Assembly (NCBI GenBank): GCA_023428905.1 | Contig: JAEYWP010000032.1 | Coordinates: 124,001 to 188,000, forward strand | DNA: 64,000 nucleotides | Source: Verrucomicrobiota bacterium | Lineage (GTDB): Bacteria; Verrucomicrobiota; Verrucomicrobiia; Opitutales; Opitutaceae | Direction of reading: 5' to 3' | Shown: positions 36,397-44,098 of the stretch, piece after piece | Numbering within the stretch: position 1 is the first letter of the stretch | Layout: the number at the start of each line of letters is the position of its first letter | The notes under the pieces: generated by a model | The model's input: the letters and a program-made list of their open reading frames with translations, nothing else | Databases searched by the model: none | What the model was told of the DNA's origin: nothing | Position numbers and translations under genes: made by a program

Positions 36397-37188
36397 TCAT
36401 TTCGCCGCCACCGGCTGGTTCTTGTCCCCGACCGACTCCTCGATGAGTGTCGCCACCCCGCGCGGATCCTCTTGCTGCGCCACGTGGCCACCGGGGAAGG
36501 TGCGGATCGTCCAGCCGCGCGCCTTGGCGCGCTGCCAGCTCTTGTCCTTGGCCGCACGCTCCTCGATCGACTGGTCCTTCGGCACAAACGCGACATAGGT
36601 CACGGGCAGGGCCAGCGCAGCGGGATTCTTGTAGGACACCGGCTGGCTGAAGCACTTCACCGAGTGCGCCACGCTGTGGGGAGGCTTGGTGTCGGGCTTG
36701 ACCCACGGTACCGTCATCATCCCGTCGACAAAACGCGTGTTGCCCGGCTCGCCGCCGCCAAAGAGCTGCCACAGCGACATGCCGTCGTCAGGCACCGCCG
36801 CATCCAGGTAAACCACGTGGCGAATACGCTCCGGAATGCGGTCGATCACGCCGGTGATGACCATGCCCCCATAACTGTGGCCAGTCAGCACCACATCGTT
36901 CAGGTCCTCGAAGAGGATCAGATTCACCACGTCCTTGATGTGGGTCTCCAGGTCGATGTGCGGCCCGTTCAGGTGCATGCGCTCTCCCAGGCCGGTGAGA
37001 GTGGCGCGGTAAACGGTGTGCCCGTCGGCGGTGAGGAACTCCGCGGTGCGTTTCCATTCCCAGCCGCCAGCGGTGGCTCCATGAACGACCACGAAGGTCT
37101 GGCGCTCGGAGGGCTCCGCCGCACGGGCGGAAACCATCGCGAGCAGGGCGAGTGTCAGGGATGACAGGATACGAAGGATGCTTCTCAT
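36397..37188 (-). CDS. Secreted alpha/beta hydrolase (EstC-like)
   Basis: 263 aa with a signal peptide (LRILSSLTLALLAMVSARA). Visible are the oxyanion-side motif VVHGATAGGW, nucleophile Ser in LTGHSYGGMV, an Asp in YLDAAVPDDG and the catalytic His in FPGGHVAQ. It resembles the C-terminal domain of the GH43 fusion at 2235-4634 (shared YRATLTG.GER and HI.DVVNLI.(F/W)E, GHSYGGMVITGV.DRIP), so the same hydrolase exists free and fused. It is the first gene of an operon with the CE1 esterase. It probably removes an ester group from a plant glycan; the substrate is unknown. Confidence 0.9.
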   Translation of the reverse strand: MRSILRILSSLTLALLAMVSARAAEPSERQTFVVVHGATAGGWEWKRTAEFLTADGHTVYRATLTGLGERMHLNGPHIDLETHIKDVVNLILFEDLNDVVLTGHSYGGMVITGVIDRIPERIRHVVYLDAAVPDDGMSLWQLFGGGEPGNTRFVDGMMTVPWVKPDTKPPHSVAHSVKCFSQPVSYKNPAALALPVTYVAFVPKDQSIEERAAKDKSWQRAKARGWTIRTFPGGHVAQQEDPRGVATLIEESVGDKNQPVAAK

Positions 37189-37437
37189 AGGGTTATGGAT
37201 TCAGAACTGGGCTGGAAAGGGTCGACCAAGCTTCCGTGTCGGGAGGATCGGGCGCAGGTTCCGAACGCACGCCACGCAGGAATGGCGAACGGTGGGAACT
37301 ACAGGGTGTTGGGGCGAAAAACGCATGCGGGCAGACAGGCAGGCGTCCGGGGTAGCGCGATCAAGTCTCCCACCGTCCTGCACGAAAGCGCCGTTCCATC
37401 TCACAGTAATGTCGCGACGGCCCTCCGCCTCGCTGTC

Positions 37438-37478
37438 TTGGACATTCGAAATAGGGTTAACTATATCTTTGGATATAT
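37438..37478 (+). promoter_or_regulatory. Promoter overlapped by CTATATC-N4-GATATAT palindrome
   Basis: A possible -35 box TTGGAC (37438-37443) is 18 bp from a possible -10 box TATATC (37462-37467). The -10 lies inside the inverted repeat CTATATC (37461-37467), tttg, GATATAT (37472-37478), which differs by one base from the perfect palindrome at 8753-8770. The overlap suggests that a bound regulator would block or shape transcription. Confidence 0.5.
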
Positions 37479-37533
37479 TTAGGGCAGCCAAACTGGCGGG
37501 AAAATGAGGTTGGAGGCCGGCCGATTTCACTTC

Positions 37534-37553
37534 ACCCCCTCGTTCGTGGGGGT
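37534..37553 (+). promoter_or_regulatory. ACCCCC-N8-GGGGGT inverted repeat
   Basis: ACCCCC (37534-37539) and GGGGGT (37548-37553) flank TCGTTCGT, itself a TCGT direct repeat. It shares TTCGTGGGGG with the element upstream of the AraC gene. It lies about 190 bp before the GH3 start. Confidence 0.4.
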
Positions 37554-37743
37554 AGGCGCTCCACGCCCCTTCCGTTACCGTCCAGTGGCGGTGCATTCGT
37601 TTCCCCGTTCGCCTGAGTTTCCGATCCCCGCCACGCGATCGCTTTCCGCTTCTGCCCAGGACAGCTGCCGCCCGTAGTGCCCGTCCGACTACCCAGGGGC
37701 CGGTCGGTCACTCCCGCCTTTACCGTCGCCCCCGCTACTTCCC

Positions 37744-40461
37744 ATGCACACTCCTCCTCGCTTCCGATTCCCCCGCCCTGCTGCTCTCCTGCTCGGCATT
37801 TTGCTCGCCGTGACCCCCGCCGGCTTCGCGGCCGACGAGATCTGCGCCCATTGCGGGGGCAAGGTGGAGGTGAGCGGCGATTTCACCCACCGGAAAGAGC
37901 CGCCGCCTCCGGAAGGCGCCGCTCCCGACGCAGGCACGGACGCCCTGCAGGAAGATGTCAACGGCACACGCTTCACCGTCACCGTGTCCAACCTGCCCGC
38001 CGGCCGGTACATCGTGGAGATCCACGCCGCCGAGACGGTTGCAACCGCGGCGGGCGAACGCGTGTTCGACGTGCGTGCGGGTGAACAGGTGCTGGCGAAG
38101 GATTTCGATATTCTCGCCACGGCGGGCAGCCCCGGGAAAGCCGCCACCATCCTTGCTTCTGTCGAGAAGTCCGATGACGCCCTGCGCGGACCGCTCCAAC
38201 TGACGTTTGCCGCGTCCAAGGGTCGCGCCAAATTCAACCGCATCGAGATCTTCGACGCCGCGGGCGCGTCGGTCGTGTCCTTCCGCGCCGCCGACCTCGC
38301 CGACGCCTTTTCAGCCGCCGCCCTGCGGCCGCCCGAGGTCAACGAGCCCTCGATCTGGCGGGACGCGGCAAAACCGCTCCGGGCACGCGCGGACGATCTG
38401 ATTCGACGGATGTCCCTGGCGGAAAAGGTCTCGCAGCTGAAGAACGCCGCTCCAGCGATCCCACGGCTCGGCCTCCCCGCCTACGACTACTGGAACGAGG
38501 CGCTTCACGGCGTCGCGAACAATGGCTTCGCCACCGTTTTCCCGCAGTCGATCGGAAGCGCCGCCTCGTGGAATCCGGGACTCTTTCACCAGCAGGGCGT
38601 GGTGATCGGAATCGAGGGCCGCGCGAAACACAACGACTACGCGAACCGCCACAACGGCGACTCCAAGTGGTGGGCCGGCCTGACCTTCTGGACACCCAAC
38701 ATCAACATCTTCCGCGATCCCCGCTGGGGTCGCGGGCAGGAGACCTACGGCGAGGATCCGCTGCTCACGAGCGAGATCGGTATCGCCTTCGTCAAGGGTA
38801 TCCAGGGCGACCATCCGCGTTACATGACCGCCATGGCATGCGTGAAACACTTTGCGGTGCACAGCGGTCCCGAACGCTCCCGGCACAGCTTCAACGCCGT
38901 GATCTCCGACGAAGATCTCTACGACACCTACCTGCCGCAGTTCGAGCGGGTCATCCGCGAGGGCAAGGTGGCCGGCGTGATGAGTTCCTACAACGCGGTC
39001 AATGGCGTCCCCGCCAGCAGCAACCCCTTTCTTTTGACCGAGCTGGTGCGGAAGAAGTGGGGCTTCGAGGGCTACATCGTTTCCGATTGTGATGCCATCC
39101 GAGACATCTACGGCGAAAAGCAGCATGCCTACGTCAAAACCGCGGAAGAGGCCGCAGCCCTGGCGGTGAAAGCGGGCTGCAATCTGTGCTGCGGCGGCGA
39201 CTACAATGCGCTGGTCCGCGCCGTGCAGAAGGAGCTGATCACCGAGAAGGAGATCGACGAGGCGCTTTATCACACCTTGTGGACCCGCTTCCGCCTCGGA
39301 CTTTTTGACCCCGCCGAGCAAGTGCCCTACGCCGCCTATACGCTCAAGGACAATGACCTGCCGGCACACGGGCAGGTGGCGCTGGAACTGGCCCGGCAAT
39401 CCATCGTTGTCCTCAAAAACACCAGCGTGCTGCCCCTCAACCGCTCCGGCCTGAAGCAGATCGCCGTGATCGGCCCAAATGCCGACTCCAAGTCGATGTT
39501 GGAGGGCAACTATCACGGTTCCGCCTCCCGCCCGTTCTCCATCCTCCAGGGGATCCAGTGGGTCGCCGGGAATGAGATCAAGGTGACCCACGCGATGGGC
39601 AGCCCGATCACCACCAAGCCAGGCACGGCGCCGTGGAGTGGCCAGGACAATACGACCACGCGTCCGGTAGCAGAACTGAAGGCGGAGGCGCTCGAGGTCG
39701 CCGCCGGAGCCGATCTGATCGTGTATGTCGGCGGTATTACACCGGCGCAGGAGGGAGAGAGTTTTGACCGTGATTCGATCGAGCTTCCCCCCGAGCAGAG
39801 CGACCTTATCCGGGCCCTGCACGCCACCGGCAAACCGGTGGTCCTCGTCAACTGCAGCGGTTCCGCCATGGCGCTGACCTGGGAAGACGAAAACCTGCCA
39901 GCGCTGGTGCAGGCCTGGTATCCGGGGCAGGAAGGCGGCCGCGCCGTCGCCGAGGTTCTTTTCGGCGTGGTCAACCCATCCGGCCATCTGCCGGTGACCT
40001 TCTACCGTTCCACCGCCGACCTGCCGGACTTCAGCGACTACTCGATGAAGAACCGCACCTACCGCTACTTCACCGGACGGCCCCTCTACCCCTTCGGCCA
40101 CGGGCTCAGCTACACCACCTTTGACTATCGCAACCTCAAGGTCTCGCGGGCGACAAAGGACAGCCTCACGGTCACGGTCGACGTGCACAACACCGGATCC
40201 CGCGATGGCGATGACGTGGTTCAGCTGTATGCCACGCCCCCGGCCGCGGCCCAGCCGCGGGAGGCCCGCGCCCTTTGCGGTTTCGCGCGTATCTCGCTCA
40301 AGGCCGGCGAGGCAAAGACCGTCACCCTCACCGTTCCGGCGAGCGCGCTCCGCCGCTGGAGCGCCGAAAAGAAGGACTACGCCGTTCCCGCGGGCGAGTG
40401 GACACTCTCCGCCGGCGCCTCCTCCGCCGACCTGCGCCAGACCGCGCAGGTGAAACTCTGA
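37744..40461 (+). CDS. GH3 beta-glycosidase (xylosidase-like) with N-terminal malectin-like domain
   Basis: 905 aa with a signal peptide (AALLLGILLAVTPAGFAA). Residues about 35-172 look malectin-like (RFTVTVSNLPAGRYIVEIHA, then KFNRIEIFD) and begin with a CAHC pair. The GH3 barrel follows (YDYWNEALHGVA, FWTPNINIFRDPRWGRGQET), with the nucleophile Asp448 in VSDCDA. The alpha/beta sandwich and the C-terminal fibronectin-III-like domain (VDVHNTGSRDGDDVVQLY) complete the family layout. WNEALHGVA and VSDCDA are typical of xylan 1,4-beta-xylosidase and related GH3 members. It is the first gene of a six-gene same-strand operon ending with FucP. Beta-xylosidase is the best guess; beta-glucosidase is possible. 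Confidence 0.94.
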   Translation: MHTPPRFRFPRPAALLLGILLAVTPAGFAADEICAHCGGKVEVSGDFTHRKEPPPPEGAAPDAGTDALQEDVNGTRFTVTVSNLPAGRYIVEIHAAETVATAAGERVFDVRAGEQVLAKDFDILATAGSPGKAATILASVEKSDDALRGPLQLTFAASKGRAKFNRIEIFDAAGASVVSFRAADLADAFSAAALRPPEVNEPSIWRDAAKPLRARADDLIRRMSLAEKVSQLKNAAPAIPRLGLPAYDYWNEALHGVANNGFATVFPQSIGSAASWNPGLFHQQGVVIGIEGRAKHNDYANRHNGDSKWWAGLTFWTPNINIFRDPRWGRGQETYGEDPLLTSEIGIAFVKGIQGDHPRYMTAMACVKHFAVHSGPERSRHSFNAVISDEDLYDTYLPQFERVIREGKVAGVMSSYNAVNGVPASSNPFLLTELVRKKWGFEGYIVSDCDAIRDIYGEKQHAYVKTAEEAAALAVKAGCNLCCGGDYNALVRAVQKELITEKEIDEALYHTLWTRFRLGLFDPAEQVPYAAYTLKDNDLPAHGQVALELARQSIVVLKNTSVLPLNRSGLKQIAVIGPNADSKSMLEGNYHGSASRPFSILQGIQWVAGNEIKVTHAMGSPITTKPGTAPWSGQDNTTTRPVAELKAEALEVAAGADLIVYVGGITPAQEGESFDRDSIELPPEQSDLIRALHATGKPVVLVNCSGSAMALTWEDENLPALVQAWYPGQEGGRAVAEVLFGVVNPSGHLPVTFYRSTADLPDFSDYSMKNRTYRYFTGRPLYPFGHGLSYTTFDYRNLKVSRATKDSLTVTVDVHNTGSRDGDDVVQLYATPPAAAQPREARALCGFARISLKAGEAKTVTLTVPASALRRWSAEKKDYAVPAGEWTLSAGASSADLRQTAQVKL

Positions 40462-40515
40462 GTCCCACCCCCAGGCGCGGTGGATCCCCGCCGCGCCCAA
40501 CCTGTTTGCTTTCCC

Positions 40516-41430
40516 ATGCACGTATCCAAGATTGTCTGCCTCGCCACCGCGCTCCTCTGCCTCACCGGTCAGGTAGTGGCTGAACCTCCCGCGCACACCC
40601 CCCCTGTCGTGGTGATTGAGAATGGGGGAACGGGTCCCTACCCCGCCATCGCCACCGAAGACCCTTCCCTGCCCGGGATGACGCTGTTCCGGCCCGCCCG
40701 TCTCGATGCCTTTGGCGCCGCACGAAAACTGCCCATCCTGCTGTGGGGAAACGGGGCCTGCGCCAACACCACGCAGGAGCATAAGAACTTCCTCAACGAA
40801 CTCGCCTCCCAGGGGTACCTCGTGCTGGGCATCGGCCTGCTCAGCCAGATCGATGAACGCACGGACGCGTCCCGCCAGCCCACCAGCGCAGCGCAGCTGC
40901 TGGGTGCACTCGACTGGATCATCGCGCAAAACAGCACGGCGGGAGGACCGTATGAAGGCAGGATCGACACCACCAAGGTGGCGGCGATGGGCATGTCCTG
41001 CGGCGGCCTCCAGGCGATCGAGATCTCCGGCGATCCGCGTATCCGCACGAGCGTGGTCTGCAACAGCGGTGTGCTCCCCGGGCCCTCACCCATGAAGACG
41101 ATGCCGAAAGTGACCAAGGAAGACCTCGCCAAGTACCACAATCCCGTCCTCTACATCATTGGCGGTCCGTCCGACATCGCCTACAAAAACGCCATGGACG
41201 ATTTTGCACGGGTAAACCACGTGCCGTTTGTCATGGCCAATCTCGACGTGGGGCATGGGGGCACCTATCAGCAGCCCCACGGCGGCGAATTCACGCGGGT
41301 GGCGCTGGCCTGGCTCAACTGGCAGCTCAAGGATCAGCAGGACGCCTCGCGCTTTTTCCTTGGTGAGGACAGCGCATTGGCTCGTGACCCCAAATGGACC
41401 GTTGAGGTGAAGAACTTCCCGTCTTCCTGA
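40516..41430 (+). CDS. Secreted alpha/beta hydrolase, PET-hydrolase/dienelactone-hydrolase-like
   Basis: 304 aa from the ATG at 40516, which opens a signal peptide (SKIVCLATALLCLTGQVVA). It contains WGNGACANTTQEHKNFLNEL near the oxyanion site, the nucleophile Ser in AAMGMSCGGLQ, an acid near IGGPSDIAY and His in LDVGHGGTY. The fold is therefore clear but the substrate is not. It begins 54 bp after GH3 and 30 bp before the dehydrogenase gene, inside the fucose/galactose operon, which suggests an esterase acting on the same oligosaccharides. The start is preceded by TTTCCC instead of a Shine-Dalgarno sequence. Confidence 0.88.
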   Translation: MHVSKIVCLATALLCLTGQVVAEPPAHTPPVVVIENGGTGPYPAIATEDPSLPGMTLFRPARLDAFGAARKLPILLWGNGACANTTQEHKNFLNELASQGYLVLGIGLLSQIDERTDASRQPTSAAQLLGALDWIIAQNSTAGGPYEGRIDTTKVAAMGMSCGGLQAIEISGDPRIRTSVVCNSGVLPGPSPMKTMPKVTKEDLAKYHNPVLYIIGGPSDIAYKNAMDDFARVNHVPFVMANLDVGHGGTYQQPHGGEFTRVALAWLNWQLKDQQDASRFFLGEDSALARDPKWTVEVKNFPSS

Positions 41431-41460
41431 ACCAGACACCCCGGACACGCCCGCCGCCCC

Positions 41461-42384
41461 ATGGACTATCGTATCCTCGGCAAGACCGGCCTACGGGTCT
41501 CCGCTCTCGGTTTCGGCGGGTCGCCCCTGGGTGGCGTTTTTGGCGCGGTTGACGAGGCCACCTGTCGCAACACCGTCCGGGCCGCCCTCGACCTTGGTAT
41601 CAACTTCTTGGACACCGCCCCGTATTACGGGAACACCGTCGCGGAAACCATGCTGGGCAAGGCCCTCCGGGGGATCGAGCGGAGCCGGTTTGTCCTCGCC
41701 ACCAAGGTCGGGCGTTATGGGCTCGACGCGTTCGACTTCAGCGCCGCCCGCGTCACGCGGAGCATCGAAGAAAGTCTGGAGCGCCTCGGCTTGGAGACGA
41801 TCGACCTGATCCAGGTTCACGATGTGGAGTTCGGTTCGCTCGAACAGATCGCCGAGGAGACGCTGCCGGCCCTCGCGCAAGCGTGCGCCGCGGGCAAGGC
41901 GCGGTTCATCGGGGTTTCGGGGCTGCCGCTCGCCACCCTGGACGCCCTCGCGGCCCGGCCCGAGGTCGCCTGCCTGCAGTCGTATTCGCACGGGACACTT
42001 TACGACACCACCCTCTGCCACTGGCTGGCGCGGTGGGAACCGCTCCACCTTGGCTGCATCAACTCCGCGCCGCTGGGGATGGGACTGCTGACCGAGCAGG
42101 GGCCACCCGCCTGGCATCCCGCGCCGCCTGCCCTGAAGGAAGCGTGCCGGACCGCGGCGGCGCTTTGCCGGGCGCACGGGGTCCGCCTTCCCCAGCTCGC
42201 ACTCCATCACAGCGCACACCTGCCCGGGGTGCACACCACCGTCGTCGGCCTGTCCAGCCCCGCCGAAGTGCAAACCAACCTGCGGGCCTATCAGACCGCA
42301 CCGGACCCGGAGCTCCTTGCGCGCGTGCACGCACTGCTCTCCCCGGTGAAGGACATGACCTGGCCCAGCGGCCGCAACCCCTAG
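41461..42384 (+). CDS. Aldo/keto reductase, L-galactose/L-fucose dehydrogenase type
   Basis: 307 aa, cytoplasmic. It matches plant L-galactose dehydrogenase motifs along its length: GFGGSPLGGVFG, NFLDTAPYYGNT (catalytic Asp and Tyr), LATKVGRYG (Lys), VHDVEFGSL (His), SAPLGMGLLTEQGPP and the C-terminal WPSG. This family oxidises the C1 of L-galactose or its 6-deoxy form, L-fucose, to the lactone with NAD(P)+. A FucP-type importer four genes downstream-side in the same operon and a GH95 fucosidase in the window support L-fucose or L-galactose as substrate. The next gene starts 5 bp after its stop. Confidence 0.93.
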   Translation: MDYRILGKTGLRVSALGFGGSPLGGVFGAVDEATCRNTVRAALDLGINFLDTAPYYGNTVAETMLGKALRGIERSRFVLATKVGRYGLDAFDFSAARVTRSIEESLERLGLETIDLIQVHDVEFGSLEQIAEETLPALAQACAAGKARFIGVSGLPLATLDALAARPEVACLQSYSHGTLYDTTLCHWLARWEPLHLGCINSAPLGMGLLTEQGPPAWHPAPPALKEACRTAAALCRAHGVRLPQLALHHSAHLPGVHTTVVGLSSPAEVQTNLRAYQTAPDPELLARVHALLSPVKDMTWPSGRNP

Positions 42385-42389
42385 CCCCC

Positions 42390-43043
42390 ATGCGCCTGAT
42401 CGACCTGTCCCAGCCCATCGTCCACCAGGGCCCGAACTGCCCGGTGCATCCGCCCATCGAAGTTGAGACCATTGCCCGACACGCTTCGGACGGGTGGCAG
42501 ATGGAAAGGCTCACCGTGGCGAGCCACACCGGCAGCCACCTCGACGCTCCCCTGCATAAACTTGCCGGCGGAAGGGCGATCGACGGTTTCCCCCTGGAGT
42601 CGTTCGCCGGGCCTGCCGTCATCGCCGACCTGCGCGGACTCGGCGCCGACGCAGCGATCGGCAGCGGTCACCTCGCCCGCACCCTTCCGGCATATCTGAA
42701 GGATCGGATCGTGTTGCTCGCCACCGGCTGGGGCGATCGCCGCGCGCGCTCGGAGGAATGGCATTTTCACTCGCCTTTCCTGAGTCCCGAGGGTGCACGC
42801 TTTCTCCAGGCCGCCGGCATCCGGGGCGTCGGCATCGACCACTACTCCATCGGCGGAAGCGTCGAGCCGGGCAATGCACAGACCCACGAAGTCCTGCTTT
42901 CGGCCGACATCTGGATCCTGGAGGATGTCCGTTTCTCGCCGGAGATCTTCACCGTTCCCCAGCCTTTTCAACTCTTCGCCCTGCCGGTCAACCTCCCCGG
43001 CTTTTCCGGCGCCTTCTGCCGCCCCGTCGCCGTCCTTCCATGA
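42390..43043 (+). CDS. Cyclase-family (kynurenine-formamidase-like) metal hydrolase
   Basis: 217 aa, no signal peptide. It carries the metal-binding signature HTGSHLDAPLH (the HxGTHxDxPxH type with Ser), and an opening DLSQPI typical of the family. Relatives hydrolyse N-formylkynurenine, isatin or other small cyclic or amide substrates. Here it lies between the sugar dehydrogenase (5 bp) and a zinc dehydrogenase (4-bp ATGA overlap). No amidohydrolase- or SMP-30-type lactonase is visible nearby, so it may open the aldonolactone made by the dehydrogenase. That role is inference. Confidence 0.9.
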   Translation: MRLIDLSQPIVHQGPNCPVHPPIEVETIARHASDGWQMERLTVASHTGSHLDAPLHKLAGGRAIDGFPLESFAGPAVIADLRGLGADAAIGSGHLARTLPAYLKDRIVLLATGWGDRRARSEEWHFHSPFLSPEGARFLQAAGIRGVGIDHYSIGGSVEPGNAQTHEVLLSADIWILEDVRFSPEIFTVPQPFQLFALPVNLPGFSGAFCRPVAVLP

Positions 43044-44080
43044 CACCCTCCATGCAAGCCTTCCGGATCGAGCGTCCCGGCGAAACCGCCTTTATCGAGG
43101 TGCCCAGGCCGGAGCCCGGCCCGGGGGAGGTCCTGCTGCGGGTTGAACGGGTGGGCTTCTGCGGTTCCGATCTCTCCAGTTTCCGCGGTTCCAACCCGCT
43201 CGTATCGTATCCCAGGATACCCGGTCACGAGATCGCCGCCACCGTGGTCAAGGTGCCGGACCAGGCCGCCGGCGCGCCCAGGGTGGGAACACCCGTGACA
43301 GTGGTGCCGTACACCGCCTGCGGCCGGTGCGCTGCCTGCCGGCGCGGGCGGTCCAACGCCTGCCAGAACAACCAGACCCTCGGGGTGCAGCGGGACGGCG
43401 CCTTCGCCGAGTTCATCGCCGTGCCTTGGGAAAAGGTGCTGCCCGCCCCGCTCCTCGCCTCCGAGCTCGCCCTGGTGGAGCCGCTCTCGGTCGGCGCCCA
43501 CGCGGTCGCGCGCGGTCGCATCGCCGAATCGGATACAGTGGTGGTACTCGGCTGCGGGATGATCGGCCTGGGTGCGATCGCCGCGGCCGCCCTGGGGCGG
43601 CGCGCCACCGTGATCGCGGTCGACCTCGCGCCCGAGAAACTCGCGTTGGCGCGCGCCGCCGGGGCGCGGGAGGTGATCGCGGCAGGGTCCGAGTCCGTGC
43701 CCGATCGCGTCCGGGCACTCACCGGTGGCCATGGGCCGGATGTGGTGATCGAGGCGGTCGGAAGCGTGGTCACCTACCAGCTGGCGGTCCAGCTGGCGGC
43801 CTTTGCCGGTCGTGTCGTGTACATTGGATACGGCAAGGAGCCGGTGCCGTATGAGACCAAACTGTTTGTCCAGAAGGAACTGGACATCCTCGGGGCGCGG
43901 AACGCGACCTCGGAGGATTTTGCCCAGGTGGTGACGATGCTGCGCGAAGGGCGCTACCCGAGCGGAGCCACCATCACGCGCACCGTCCCGTTTGCCGAGG
44001 CTGGACGCGCGCTCGCGGAGTGGGCGGCAGATCCCTCCTCCACCACCAAGATCCAGGTCATCGCGCCGCAGGGCCGATAA
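43040..44080 (+). CDS. Zinc-dependent alcohol dehydrogenase (LgoD/sorbitol-dehydrogenase-like)
   Basis: 346 aa. The catalytic zinc site is seen in GFCGSD and PGHE, the structural zinc site as four Cys in CGRCAACRRGRSNAC, and the Rossmann motif in VVVLGCGMIGLG. The start overlaps the previous stop (ATGA). Relatives include L-galactonate-5-dehydrogenase and sorbitol/threonine dehydrogenases. In this operon, oxidation of L-galactonate or an L-fucose-derived acid is the most economical role (inference). The dehydratase and aldolase needed to finish an oxidative fucose route are not in the window. Confidence 0.93.
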   Translation: MTPSMQAFRIERPGETAFIEVPRPEPGPGEVLLRVERVGFCGSDLSSFRGSNPLVSYPRIPGHEIAATVVKVPDQAAGAPRVGTPVTVVPYTACGRCAACRRGRSNACQNNQTLGVQRDGAFAEFIAVPWEKVLPAPLLASELALVEPLSVGAHAVARGRIAESDTVVVLGCGMIGLGAIAAAALGRRATVIAVDLAPEKLALARAAGAREVIAAGSESVPDRVRALTGGHGPDVVIEAVGSVVTYQLAVQLAAFAGRVVYIGYGKEPVPYETKLFVQKELDILGARNATSEDFAQVVTMLREGRYPSGATITRTVPFAEAGRALAEWAADPSSTTKIQVIAPQGR

Positions 44081-44098
44081 ACCCGCCTCGTCCACCCC

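Larger units (their letters stand above)
37189..37743. promoter_or_regulatory. Divergent regulatory region, hydrolase operon / GH3 operon
   Basis: 555 bp with no convincing gene. It holds a palindrome overlapping a sigma70-like promoter (37438-37478) and a G/C-tract inverted repeat (37534-37553). The core at 37440-37480 is distinctly AT-rich. The distance from the promoter to the GH3 ATG, about 270 bp, implies a long 5' leader if this promoter is the one used; otherwise it serves the leftward operon. Confidence 0.6.
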
